Below are positions 1 to 6,303 of a stretch of 21,142 nt of DNA, in pieces. Where the stretch lies: positions 1 to 21,142 of IMG/VR virus record IMGVR_UViG_3300042541_000664, one strand, 5' to 3'. Source of the stretch: a virus. The notes under the pieces were generated by a model, which was not told where the DNA came from, ran no database searches, and saw only the letters and a program-made list of their open reading frames with translations. Positions within the stretch are counted from its first letter, which is position 1. The number at the start of each line of letters is the position of its first letter. A program made the translations under genes and the position numbers.

Positions 1-867
1 ATTGAGTTCTCCTTGATATTGTTTACACCACTTGCTGACTCCGCAGAAGTTTCCTGCGCATCTGACTGGTTCGCCTTTTCTTTCCTCGACATAGCCTTTT
101 TCCTTTTCTGCCAACTCTGTGGCTTCCTCTATGGTTTTAAATACACGGATCGCAGACTTGCGTCCCTCTCTCTTTACTGCGTAGATGGTTTCACTCATCC
201 ATCTTTCTTCATCGGTACAGGGTTGTAGTTCCTCTCCGAATTCTTGGGCTTGCTTGGCAAAGCGGTGCATGTCCAAGCGTTGGCGTACATAGGTCTCGGT
301 GGTGACCGAGTCCCACATTGGGATATCAATCATCACTGCCTCTGCCTCGGGATAGTTCTCCTGATTGGCATGGGGCGAGTAATCTTTAATGATTGCGCAG
401 ATCTTCAGACCGCAGACCTTTTGCTTCTTGACTGTCTCAATTAACCATTTGTAGATGTTCAGTTGGGTAACCCATTCGTCCTTGTTACTTGCCAAGGCTT
501 GCATGGCTGACCAAGCCTTAACAAACTTGTAATCGATGATTACAACCCCGTCCTTTGTGTGTTCCTGTAAATCAATAGCACCGCTGATGGTGATCCCGTC
601 AATAGAATGAAAGATGCGCTCCTCGTTGGTGTAGCCCTCAATGGCCTTGCCCTCAAGCTTTGCATGCATGAATGTGCCTAGCTGAGAAGCAATCAACTTG
701 GTAACATCAATCTCCATCTCGTCATCGTACTGTTCTCTCATTCTGCGTATCTTTGGTGGCGACATTAACTCTGTTACGCTATACTGAGAAGCACCCTTTG
801 TGTAGAAGTCTCTTGCAAGCAAAGCCACGTATGGTGCGGGTAAGCCTTGTTTGTTGGTGATGATCAT
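1..867 (-). CDS. PD-(D/E)XK nuclease, RecB/Cas4-like, with C-terminal Cys cluster (3' end cut by window edge)
   Basis: I translated this frame by hand. It starts at an ATG at 867 (SD AAGGAG 7 nt upstream) and stays open for 289 codons to the window edge, so the stop lies outside. Residues 96-100 read GAIDL, 110-114 read IIDYK and 135-139 read QLNIY. Together these give the D...D-x-K...QxxxY signature of PD-(D/E)XK nucleases of the RecB/Cas4 group. Near the end C270, C275 and C281 form a C-x4-C-x5-C cluster, as in the Fe-S-binding C terminus of Cas4/AddB-like enzymes; no cysteine is seen ahead of D99, so the fourth ligand is unclear. In phages such proteins act in recombination or DNA end processing. 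It is divergent from RusA with only 20 bp between the two starts. The family call is firm; the exact substrate is unknown. Confidence 0.8.
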   Translation of the reverse strand, partial: MIITNKQGLPAPYVALLARDFYTKGASQYSVTELMSPPKIRRMREQYDDEMEIDVTKLIASQLGTFMHAKLEGKAIEGYTNEERIFHSIDGITISGAIDLQEHTKDGVVIIDYKFVKAWSAMQALASNKDEWVTQLNIYKWLIETVKKQKVCGLKICAIIKDYSPHANQENYPEAEAVMIDIPMWDSVTTETYVRQRLDMHRFAKQAQEFGEELQPCTDEERWMSETIYAVKREGRKSAIRVFKTIEEATELAEKEKGYVEERKGEPVRCAGNFCGVSKWCKQYQGELN

Positions 868-887
868 GTACTCTCCTTAAGGTTTTT

Positions 888-1325
888 ATGAATCCAGACC
901 TCTATAATAGCGATGATGTAACACAATTGCAAGCGCTATCACAAATTATTTTTGGTGAGCCAGCTTCAAAAGCAAATTCCCGTAGAGTTGTACGCTATGG
1001 TGGTATGTCTAGACTGATTAAGTCTGCTAAAGCATTAAGTTACTCTGATGCATTTAAGCAACAATGCAAGCCATTGGCTACCCTAATGACGGGTGATCTG
1101 CGGGTTACTCTGCATATTTTCTATGCATCAAGGCGACCCGACTTGGATGAGAGCCTGATCCTAGACCTGATGCAGGGTCTTATATATGAGAACGACCGAC
1201 AGGTTAAAGAGCGTCATTGCTACTGGGGGCTAGACCCTGACAACCCCCGCTCTGAGATCATCATTGAAAAGATCCCTGAGATTGCTCCAAAAAAAAGCCC
1301 CTCCAAGCGAACTAGGAAGGGCTAA
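888..1325 (+). CDS. rusA: RusA-family Holliday junction resolvase
   Basis: This 145-residue protein carries the RusA acidic signature: RRPDLDES at residues 82-89 supplies D85 and D87, then D93 and an ENDRQV segment at 101-106 supplies D103. These match the catalytic Asp-x-Asp and later Asp of E. coli RusA, which cuts four-way junctions symmetrically as a dimer. The length is slightly above the usual 120 or so residues, and the C-terminal tail (KKSPSKRTRKG) is basic, as expected for DNA contact. The start at 888 has only a weak SD (AAGG). The gene stands alone on the plus strand, back to back with the PD-(D/E)XK gene. Its last codons double as a hairpin/T-tract terminator for the opposite strand. 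The likely role is resolving recombination or replication intermediates before packaging. Confidence 0.88.
   Translation: MNPDLYNSDDVTQLQALSQIIFGEPASKANSRRVVRYGGMSRLIKSAKALSYSDAFKQQCKPLATLMTGDLRVTLHIFYASRRPDLDESLILDLMQGLIYENDRQVKERHCYWGLDPDNPRSEIIIEKIPEIAPKKSPSKRTRKG
1289..1323 (-). terminator. Intrinsic terminator for minus-strand transcription, inside the 3' end of rusA
   Basis: Read on the minus strand, arms 1315-1323 and 1296-1304 form a 9-bp stem with a 10-nt loop, followed by eight T residues (1296-1289). The 1301/1318 pair is a C-A mismatch on the plus strand but a G-U pair in minus-strand RNA, which favours use on the minus strand. No recognised minus-strand gene lies upstream, so it would end transcripts from the 1326-2108 gap. 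Confidence 0.65.
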
Positions 1326-1379
1326 ATCTCACAAACGGAGAGAGGAGAGTACCGGCAACTGCAGGTTGCGGTGTGTGAA

Positions 1380-1524
1380 GTTTAAACTAAAAATACAACA
1401 GGTGCAAAGAATACTGCTGTTGGTTCCCGGCGGTGTGTTTAAACAAAAAATGCTATCCCGGGCGCGCCGCAAACGTTTAAACGCCCCAAAATGCTCCGCC
1501 GGGTTGAGTTTTTAATGTTTAAAC
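1380..1524. repeat. Cluster of four GTTTAAAC palindromes in the intergenic region
   Basis: GTTTAAAC occurs at 1380-1387, 1437-1444, 1475-1482 and 1517-1524. In all four the flanking bases extend the palindrome to 10 bp (A..T, T..A, C..G, T..A). An 8-bp inverted repeat, CCCGGCGG at 1426-1433 and CCGCCGGG at 1496-1503, brackets the middle two copies. A direct repeat AAAATGCT occurs at 1447 and 1488. I see no gene here. The cluster could be a protein-binding array, a secondary origin or a regulatory region. Confidence 0.7.
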
Positions 1525-1601
1525 ATATCCAGCAGCAGAAAAAAAGGGAAGAATTTTGCTAGCCATCGCTAAGTTATTTTCTGTCTTTTTTTTGATATTG
1601 C

Positions 1602-1632
1602 TTGACACAACCTGAAAAGATGTGCTTATAAT
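1602..1632 (+). promoter_or_regulatory. Sigma70-type promoter (TTGACA, 19 nt, TATAAT)
   Basis: A perfect -35 (1602-1607) and a perfect -10 (1627-1632) are separated by 19 nt. The spacing is longer than the optimal 17, but a TG at 1623-1624 with TTATAA at 1626-1631 gives an extended -10 reading with 18 nt. Start of transcription is expected near 1639, just ahead of the hairpin RNA. Confidence 0.65.
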
Positions 1633-1638
1633 TAAGTG

Positions 1639-1744
1639 TTGCCGTGAGAAGCGACAGATTTAGGCCACTTAATTCTACTCTCGCCCTTGGTTTTTGCCGC
1701 AGGGTTCTCACCGAGGGTAGAGCTAAGTGGCTTTTTCTGTTTTT
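1639..1744 (+). ncRNA. Putative short structured RNA, or transcription attenuator, ending in a T tract
   Basis: This begins just downstream of the consensus promoter. Arms 1664-1671 (GCCACTTA) and 1724-1731 (TAAGTGGC) form a perfect 8-bp stem. Inside it, 1674-1683 pairs with 1712-1721 (10 bp with one G-U), separated from the first stem by a 2x2 internal loop. Inside that, 1684-1690 pairs with 1697-1704 with one bulge. The outer stem is followed by TTTTTCTGTTTTT (1732-1744). The shape, a long hairpin running into a T tract right after a promoter, fits either a free small RNA of about 105 nt or an attenuator in the leader of the 2109 operon. No family is recognised. Confidence 0.55.
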
Positions 1745-1833
1745 GAGACTAGGACTGTGCAATGGGTTAGCGCCATTGTGAACGTTACCTATGTTTTGAA
1801 ACACACTGCTTTATGTGAAGCAGTCCTAGTCTC
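1745..1833. other. Perfect 13-bp inverted repeat enclosing further hairpins
   Basis: GAGACTAGGACTG (1745-1757) and its exact complement CAGTCCTAGTCTC (1821-1833) enclose 63 nt. Within it, CAATGG/CCATTG (1760-1765/1773-1778) forms a 6-bp hairpin with a 7-nt loop, and CTGCTT/AAGCAG gives an alternative stem overlapping the right arm. It has a cloverleaf-like outline but no T-loop consensus, so I do not call it a tRNA. It may be an RNA domain or a protein-binding site. Confidence 0.55.
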
Positions 1834-2108
1834 ACCCCCTCCTACGACAACCGTACTCCAGACGTTACTAAGGGGTAGATATCTGCCTGCGTGGAAGCAA
1901 AGGGTTACGTGGTATGCGCAAGCTAGGGGGCAGTTCCCGAATAATCCACGGTGCTGGTCGTATCTGCAAGCACAGGGGTCAACTAACGTTGACATGCAGA
2001 AGCCTTGATAAGGCGGTGAAACCATCCCTCTCTACTCCTTGGGGTAGGGGGGTCTATGGGTGAAAATTATCATAAGCCCCGCCAAGGGGCGTTTATAAGG
2101 AGAGAGAG
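1834..2108 (+). ncRNA. Gene-free tract rich in hairpins; putative structured RNA or operon leader
   Basis: Successive perfect or near-perfect stems can be drawn: TCTGCA 1963-1968 with TGCAGA 1995-2000, enclosing GTCAAC/GTTGAC (1978-1983/1988-1993); GCCTT/AAGGC (2002-2014); a 12-bp stem at 2027-2052, with G-U pairs, closed by a CTTG tetraloop; and GCCCC/GGGGC (2076-2090). The last hairpin ends 18 nt before the ATG at 2109, the same geometry as the minus-strand leaders at 11.5-13.5 kb. Open frames here have unnatural composition. The tract could be the 5' leader of the 2109 operon or part of a large phage RNA. Confidence 0.45.
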
Positions 2109-2480
2109 ATGAGAAGTAATTTTAGGGTCGGTAAGACTATCGCAGGGTTTGCATATTCAGTTGCAAGACCCGACAGTCCAAACGCAAGGGTTCTATTTGA
2201 TACTTTTGCCAAAACTCAAGACAAGGCTACGCAAAAACTAAAGAGCAGTAAGAAGTATTTTTTCAGCAATGGCGATGGGATCTACAGGCTGTATTCCATC
2301 CACATGACCATCATGCGGGAGTTGGAATTTAATTTGGACGAGGGCACAGAAGGCTTCCCTTGTTTGGATGATGACGAAGAGATTGAGCCGGAAGTCAAAA
2401 TGATCAAGGGGCGACTTGTTGTTGAGGATGCCTTTGATTTAAAGAACCCAATGACAACAACACGCAGGAGAAAAGCATGA
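2109..2480 (+). CDS. Hypothetical phage protein, first gene of the replication operon
   Basis: This 123-residue protein is not recognised. The start is well supported by AAGGAGAGAGAG directly upstream. The N-terminal half is basic with several aromatic residues (KKYFF, YRLYS); the C-terminal half holds an acidic stretch (CLDDDEEIEPE, about 92-102) and ends in a basic TTTRRRKA tail. There is no signal peptide or membrane segment. It overlaps the next gene by 4 nt (ATGA), so the two are translationally coupled. As the first gene of a run that leads to nucleases and the primase-helicase, it probably belongs to early DNA metabolism, but no function can be assigned. Confidence 0.75.
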   Translation: MRSNFRVGKTIAGFAYSVARPDSPNARVLFDTFAKTQDKATQKLKSSKKYFFSNGDGIYRLYSIHMTIMRELEFNLDEGTEGFPCLDDDEEIEPEVKMIKGRLVVEDAFDLKNPMTTTRRRKA

Positions 2481-2680
2481 AGCAACGTGTTTACACGATA
2501 GGCGTAGGTGATCAGGTTAGGCTGATCCGTGCATCCAACCGCAGACAAGCGATAGCGCATGTGTCATTAGGGATTATGACAATACGAGTCGCCACACAGG
2601 AAGATATTATTAACCAACTAGATAAGGGAATACCTATTGAGAACTACACACCGCCCGAGCAAATAGAACTAGAGCTTTAA
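2477..2680 (+). CDS. Small hypothetical phage protein
   Basis: A 67-residue soluble protein starting in an ATGA overlap with the preceding stop. It has a basic N-terminal half (MKQRVYTIGVGDQVRLIRAS) and an acidic C terminus (PPEQIELEL). The RASNRRQAIAHV segment, a short strand then a helix, resembles small phage proteins in which residues such as R-A-S-N-x-x-Q-A form a helix start. No catalytic motif is visible. Its position between 2109 and the nuclease-like gene at 2699, with 18 nt to the latter, puts it in the same operon. Function unknown. Confidence 0.75.
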   Translation: MKQRVYTIGVGDQVRLIRASNRRQAIAHVSLGIMTIRVATQEDIINQLDKGIPIENYTPPEQIELEL

Positions 2681-2698
2681 TAAAAACAGGAGAGAGAG

Positions 2699-3211
2699 AT
2701 GGACACAGAAAACAAACAAGAATGGTGCGATTATGGGGATGACGCAGAAAGAACATTTGCCGCAGGGCGGCTATTCCAATTAGGGCTTGGTGGGCACATC
2801 AACCCGCAGAAAAAAACAAATCCTTACGTGCATGATTTGTATGTTCAATTCCCATCAGATTTAAAAACTGTTCGCACACCTCTGTTTAAATCAATGGAGT
2901 TGTACGGGATTGATCCACAGTACGCAGTCACTTTTAACCACAAAGATGCAGAGAGATACAAGGATTTATACCCTAACATCATTGTAATTTTTGACATTCT
3001 TTGGAATGAATGCCATAAAGAATTTGGTGGTGTCAAGTACCAAGTCGCAGATATGCACCTAACTGTTGCGGGATTTTTATCCGATATTCGCAACGCAATT
3101 ATCAAATCAGGGTCGCACCGTATTGATTACGCCCGTAGGGTCGAGGATACTAGCGGAAATGCCAAATCAAGTTGGGTTTTTGATGCCCGACATCTTCAAC
3201 AAATTTCTTGA
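2699..3211 (+). CDS. Hypothetical protein, possible PD-(D/E)XK nuclease fold
   Basis: This 170-residue protein has a consensus SD (CAGGAGAGAGAG) upstream. The segment at about residues 40-60 reads NPYVHDLYV...SDLKTV, an Asp followed about 10 residues later by D-L-K. It then has a hydrophobic strand (NIIVIFDILW, about 93-102). That order (acidic residue, strand, D-x-K, strand) is what PD-(D/E)XK restriction-like nucleases show, and the sequence has the feel of a substrate-specific endonuclease. I cannot confirm the fold by eye, and the QxxxY motif is missing. Its neighbour downstream is an HNH-like protein and then the primase-helicase, consistent with DNA processing. Unassigned hypothetical is the safe alternative. 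Confidence 0.6.
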   Translation: MDTENKQEWCDYGDDAERTFAAGRLFQLGLGGHINPQKKTNPYVHDLYVQFPSDLKTVRTPLFKSMELYGIDPQYAVTFNHKDAERYKDLYPNIIVIFDILWNECHKEFGGVKYQVADMHLTVAGFLSDIRNAIIKSGSHRIDYARRVEDTSGNAKSSWVFDARHLQQIS

Positions 3212-3220
3212 AAGCACTCA

Positions 3221-3460
3221 ATGACACGCAATTTTAAGCAAGAGTACAAGACCCAACAAGAACGAGGCGAGCATGAGAACCGAATGGAACGCCAACGTGC
3301 CCGTAGAAAATTGGACGCTAAGGGAGTGACCCGACAAGGTAAAGACGTAGCCCACGTCAAGGCTTTGAGCAAGGGTGGATCCAACGCAGATGGTGTGAGA
3401 CTGGAACCTCCCAGCAAGAACCGCTCGTTTAAACGCAAGTCAGATGGTTCAATGAAATGA
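3221..3460 (+). CDS. Small HNH-nuclease-like protein
   Basis: The 79-residue, very basic protein contains DVAHVKALSKGGSNADG (about 42-58) followed by VRLEPPSKNRSFKR. This pattern (D-x-x-H, a G-G-x-N turn, then N-R after about 15 residues) matches the core of HNH endonucleases and related small phage proteins. The zinc-binding cysteines of longer HNH enzymes are absent. It may be a minimal DNA-nicking or DNA-binding protein. A GTTTAAAC copy lies in the codons for SFKR. The start has a weak SD, and the stop overlaps the primase-helicase start by 4 nt (ATGA), so it is probably coupled to it. Confidence 0.65.
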   Translation: MTRNFKQEYKTQQERGEHENRMERQRARRKLDAKGVTRQGKDVAHVKALSKGGSNADGVRLEPPSKNRSFKRKSDGSMK

Positions 3461-5139
3461 ATCAACGCATCGCTGATTTCGTCAGTGAGTTCCACTTCAA
3501 CGAATCTACTCGGGTAGCTTGCCCGTACTGTTCTGCTGAACGCAGAAAATCAAATCAAAAAGACATGACGCTAACCCGCAAAGCAGACGGGGCGGTCGTG
3601 TTTCATTGCCATCATTGTCAGACTAACGGCTCAGTCCAACCACAACAGGAGAGAATTTTGTCAGCCGTACCCAACCCAACTATTGTTTCAAACAAACTGC
3701 AAGATCAACATTACGCATGGTTAGCCACTCGGGGCATATCACATCAGACCGCAGACAAAATGAAGTTGTTTGCCTCTGAGAAGTACTTTGGCAAACTGGG
3801 CAAGACCGCAGATGCCATCGGCTTCCCCTACTACAGGAATGGTGCATTGGTAGCCGCCAAGTACCGATCATTCCCTGAGAAGGATTTCACGCAAGACTCA
3901 GGCGGTGCGCATGATTTCTTTGGGATTGATTTAATTCAAAAGGATCAGCCACTTATCATCGTTGAGGGCGAGATAGACTGCCTGTCACTCATGGAGATGG
4001 GCTTTGATAACGTCGTAAGTGTTCCATCGGGTGCGCCAATCAAAGTCGCAGATGGAAAGGTTCTGCCCTCTGAAGATAAGAAGTTTGCCTATGTATGGAA
4101 TGCTCGGGAGATACTGGACGCAGTTCCTTACATCATCCTAGCCACTGACCAAGACACTGCGGGTCAAGCGTTAGCCGAAGAGTTGGCAAGACGGATTGGC
4201 AAAGAAAAATGCAGGCTGGCTAAATTTGAAAAGAAAGATTTAAACGAGGTCATGCTTGATGACCCGACAAAGCTAGGGGCGCTACTGGCATCGGCTGTGC
4301 CATACCCCGTCTCGGGGATCTCCGATGCAGGCTCTTATTACGAGCGTTTAAACGAGTTGTATACGAAGGGAACGGGCAAGGGATACTCAACGGGGTACAC
4401 CTCAGTCGATGAAATATACACTGTCGCCCCCGCCCAGTTGACTGTTGTTACGGGTTACCCATCATCGGGCAAGTCCAACTTTGTTGATCAGATTATGGTC
4501 AACCTAGCCGACAAGCACGATTGGAAGTTTGCCGTTTGTTCATTTGAGAATCAGCCTGAGATACATATCAGCCGACTCATGGAAATCTATACCAAGCGTA
4601 GGTTCTTTGATGGCAAGGATCGGATGTCAGAGACCGACAAAGAGATTGCGTTTAAATTCGTTAAAGAGCATTTCCTGTTCATCGATACAAACGGGGAAGA
4701 GCCATCAACACTTGACTCAATATTGGAACGGGCAAGGATTGCCGTTAAGAGGATGGGGGTTCGGGGGTTGGTCATTGACCCGTATAACTACATAGAGTTA
4801 CCGAGGGGTGACGGGACTGAGACAAGTGCCATCAGCGACATGCTGACTAGGGTTCAGAAGTTTTGTAAGGCACATGACGTGCATACATGGTTTGTTGCTC
4901 ACCCATCTAAGATCACCCGACAAGGTACTGAACAGCCCCGCCCTGATGGGATGTCCATCGCAGGGTCGATGGCTTGGTGGGCTAAGACGGATTGCGGTCT
5001 GACTGTCCACAGGAAAGACCATCACGTAGAGATTGCAGTTTGGAAATGTAGGTACAGATGGGTCGGCACTCAGGGTGAGACAACAATGATCTACAACAAG
5101 ACCGCAGGGACTTACTCGGAGAACTTAGATGCCTTCTAA
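3457..5139 (+). CDS. Replicative primase-helicase (zinc ribbon, Toprim, DnaB/RecA-like helicase)
   Basis: 560 residues with the domain order of T7 gp4-type proteins. A zinc ribbon has C22-x2-C25 and C51-x2-C54. A Toprim domain has VEGEID at 169-174 (catalytic Glu) and ATDQDTAG from 229 (the D-x-D metal site). A RecA-like hexameric helicase domain has Walker A GYPSSGKS at 333-340, a Walker B strand ending VIDPYNYIE, then WFVAHPSK and the SIAGSMAWWAKTD segment typical of DnaB-family helicases. It synthesises RNA primers and unwinds DNA at the phage fork. The start lies in an ATGA overlap with the HNH-like gene, and the end overlaps the next gene by 11 nt. One GTTTAAAC copy (4346) falls in the linker between Toprim and helicase. 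Confidence 0.93.
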   Translation: MNQRIADFVSEFHFNESTRVACPYCSAERRKSNQKDMTLTRKADGAVVFHCHHCQTNGSVQPQQERILSAVPNPTIVSNKLQDQHYAWLATRGISHQTADKMKLFASEKYFGKLGKTADAIGFPYYRNGALVAAKYRSFPEKDFTQDSGGAHDFFGIDLIQKDQPLIIVEGEIDCLSLMEMGFDNVVSVPSGAPIKVADGKVLPSEDKKFAYVWNAREILDAVPYIILATDQDTAGQALAEELARRIGKEKCRLAKFEKKDLNEVMLDDPTKLGALLASAVPYPVSGISDAGSYYERLNELYTKGTGKGYSTGYTSVDEIYTVAPAQLTVVTGYPSSGKSNFVDQIMVNLADKHDWKFAVCSFENQPEIHISRLMEIYTKRRFFDGKDRMSETDKEIAFKFVKEHFLFIDTNGEEPSTLDSILERARIAVKRMGVRGLVIDPYNYIELPRGDGTETSAISDMLTRVQKFCKAHDVHTWFVAHPSKITRQGTEQPRPDGMSIAGSMAWWAKTDCGLTVHRKDHHVEIAVWKCRYRWVGTQGETTMIYNKTAGTYSENLDAF

Positions 5140-5497
5140 TCGTTTAAACATTTTGACTGGTAGCTCACCAGATGAGCTTGGTAGCTCAGAGCGTTTAAAC
5201 GCAGAGAGCTTACCGCACGAGCTTCAACCCAGTTTAAACATCAGGGAGGAACTTGCAGGTGAGTGGGACACAGAACTTCTTTTCTTAAGTGAGGAGGAGT
5301 TTGACGAGGCAATCATCGGGGTTGCTGAACGCATAGGCGAAGAGCCTGTGGTTGCTTATGACACTACAAAAATTGTAGAGGTATTGAGTCGATCCATGAC
5401 AGTGGATGAGGCTTACGAATATTTTGAGTTCAACATTCTTGGAGCGTATGTTGGACTTAAGACTCCGCTATTTATAACAACAGCGTTTAAACAGTGA
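5129..5497 (+). CDS. Hypothetical acidic protein at the end of the replication operon
   Basis: 122 residues, acidic, not recognised. The start overlaps the primase-helicase by 11 nt. The N-terminal third (about 40 residues) is low in secondary-structure signal and is largely written by GTTTAAAC-containing codons: RLN at 5-7 and 22-24, SLN at 35-37. A further copy codes FK just before the stop. From residue 41 on the sequence looks like an ordinary small folded domain (EELAGEWDTELLFLSEEEFDEAI ... LKTPLFITTAFKQ is the overall span). Possibly the N-terminal region carries a DNA element that the protein merely tolerates. The convergent terminator follows 50 nt downstream. Confidence 0.7.
   Translation: MPSNRLNILTGSSPDELGSSERLNAESLPHELQPSLNIREELAGEWDTELLFLSEEEFDEAIIGVAERIGEEPVVAYDTTKIVEVLSRSMTVDEAYEYFEFNILGAYVGLKTPLFITTAFKQ
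5142..5239. repeat. Three GTTTAAAC palindromes plus direct repeats inside the 5129 gene
   Basis: GTTTAAAC at 5142-5149, 5193-5200 and 5232-5239, with a direct repeat GGTAGCTCA at 5159-5167 and 5180-5188 between the first two. Two more copies follow at 5485-5492 and 5519-5526. That is five copies in 385 bp, one of the two densest places in the window, directly after the primase-helicase gene. The layout is iteron-like. Confidence 0.6.
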
Positions 5498-5541
5498 ACG
5501 CAGCTTGCTGCTGGATGCGTTTAAACGTTAAGGTTTAGACC

Positions 5542-5567
5542 AAAAAAAGGGAGCGCAATGCTCCCTT
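5542..5567. terminator. Bidirectional intrinsic terminator between convergent operons
   Basis: Arms 5547-5554 (AAGGGAGC) and 5560-5567 (GCTCCCTT) form a perfect 8-bp stem with a 5-nt loop. On the minus strand it is followed by seven T residues (complement of 5548-5542). On the plus strand a weaker TTAAATTT follows. It closes the plus operon ending at 5497 and the minus operon whose last stop codon starts at 5566. Confidence 0.88.
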
Positions 5568-5799
5568 AAATTTGTGCCACTCGGACAGCTTGGATTATGT
5601 TTGGATACTTTCCACAATAACGTGGTACTCGGTCTCTGCCCATGCGATACACCGACCAAGCCTTGGCTTGATAGGTGATGTATTTCTCGGCAGGGTTGAC
5701 AAAGCGTTCATGGTTTACAAGGTTGATTAGGTTGTCATAGTAGTACGTGGTTTTGAGAAAGGTTGGGTCTGATTGAGTGATGGCTTTAACCTTCCTCAT
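5566..5799 (-). CDS. Hypothetical protein, last gene of the minus operon
   Basis: 77 residues, basic and rich in tyrosine (TTYYYDN, EKYITYQAKAW, PRYCGKYP). Not recognised. I place the start at the ATG at 5799, which shares its first base with the TGA of the upstream gene (TGATG). It has GAGG at a good distance. A frame three bases longer would need a TTG start. The stop codon is built into the arm of the shared terminator. No membrane segment or signal peptide. Its context (tail of a long run of small phage genes) suggests an accessory function. Confidence 0.7.
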   Translation of the reverse strand: MRKVKAITQSDPTFLKTTYYYDNLINLVNHERFVNPAEKYITYQAKAWSVYRMGRDRVPRYCGKYPNIIQAVRVAQI

Positions 5800-6047
5800 C
5801 AATGCACCTCATCAGACCTAGGACGCATTGAACGCTCCATGTCATAGGTAACCGACACAACCTCCAGTATGTCCTCCTTGGGTAGGTTATTGGTCACGGC
5901 TAAGGCTATAGCGGCTTTTACCAATAGACCGAGGGTCTCTTGCCCGTCCACTTCATTCTTGCCGATCCACTCAATCAAGCCCCCATAGGCTTGATACAGG
6001 CGGTCATAGTCAATGTCTCTTTCTCTTTTAATTGCCTTGATCTGCAT
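5799..6047 (-). CDS. Hypothetical protein
   Basis: 82 residues, apparently all-alpha: a basic start (MQIKAIKRERDIDYDRLYQAYGG is the opening span), then an Ala/Leu-rich helix (LLVKAAIALAVTNN, about 41-54) and an acidic helix around PKEDILEVV. Not recognised. SD GGAG lies 7 nt before the ATG. The gene begins inside the end of the preceding one (20-bp overlap) and shares its stop with the next start, so all three are probably made together. Confidence 0.7.
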   Translation of the reverse strand: MQIKAIKRERDIDYDRLYQAYGGLIEWIGKNEVDGQETLGLLVKAAIALAVTNNLPKEDILEVVSVTYDMERSMRPRSDEVH

Positions 6048-6303
6048 AATCAGTCTCCTTTTCCATGTAACGAACTAATGCCTTGGCATCCTCACTCTGC
6101 ATCTTTTGAATGATCTCATACATCTGCGGGGCAATGGCAATCAGTCGGGCATTCGCCCGTTGGGTAGCCGTAGGAGAGTCTTTGCCGTGGCACTCAGCAA
6201 CTAAGGGGATGCCGTAATCATTCTCATACCCCCACACTGAGGTTGTAGTTTGAATGCCACGTCTGCCAACAGTCCAAGGGTGCGGTGTTATGTGTTTAAA
6301 CAT
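6028..6303 (-). CDS. Conserved small phage protein (HPWTV ... ANARLIAIAPQM family)
   Basis: 91 residues. The opening MFKHITPHPWTV and the later ANARLIAIAPQMYEIIQ (about 50-66) match a widespread phage protein whose members read HTPGPW near the start and ANARLIAAAPELL in the second half. Its function is not known to me. The ATG is the first codon of ATGTTTAAAC, so the start codon abuts a GTTTAAAC palindrome. It overlaps the stop of the 30-residue membrane peptide by one base (TAATG), giving translational coupling. The C terminus is acidic. Confidence 0.8.
   Translation of the reverse strand: MFKHITPHPWTVGRRGIQTTTSVWGYENDYGIPLVAECHGKDSPTATQRANARLIAIAPQMYEIIQKMQSEDAKALVRYMEKETDYADQGN

Noticed and set aside
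13-444. Plus-strand open frames of 71 and 66 codons
   Set aside because: They lie opposite the PD-(D/E)XK gene, which has clear motifs across the same bases; their own composition (Cys, Phe and Leu rich) is shadow-like.
1456-1482. Closely spaced SmaI-, AscI- and PmeI-like sites resembling a cloning polylinker
   Set aside because: The PmeI-type site GTTTAAAC recurs 28 times over the whole window, so its presence here is natural and not vector carry-over.
1745-1833. tRNA-like cloverleaf
   Set aside because: Outer stem is 13 bp rather than 7, no T-loop (GGTTCRA) or anticodon arm of proper size, no CCA-type 3' end.
1727-2025. Open frames on both strands (93 and 78 codons)
   Set aside because: They cross a series of hairpins, have unnatural Trp/Cys-rich composition and no SD; a structured RNA explains the bases better.
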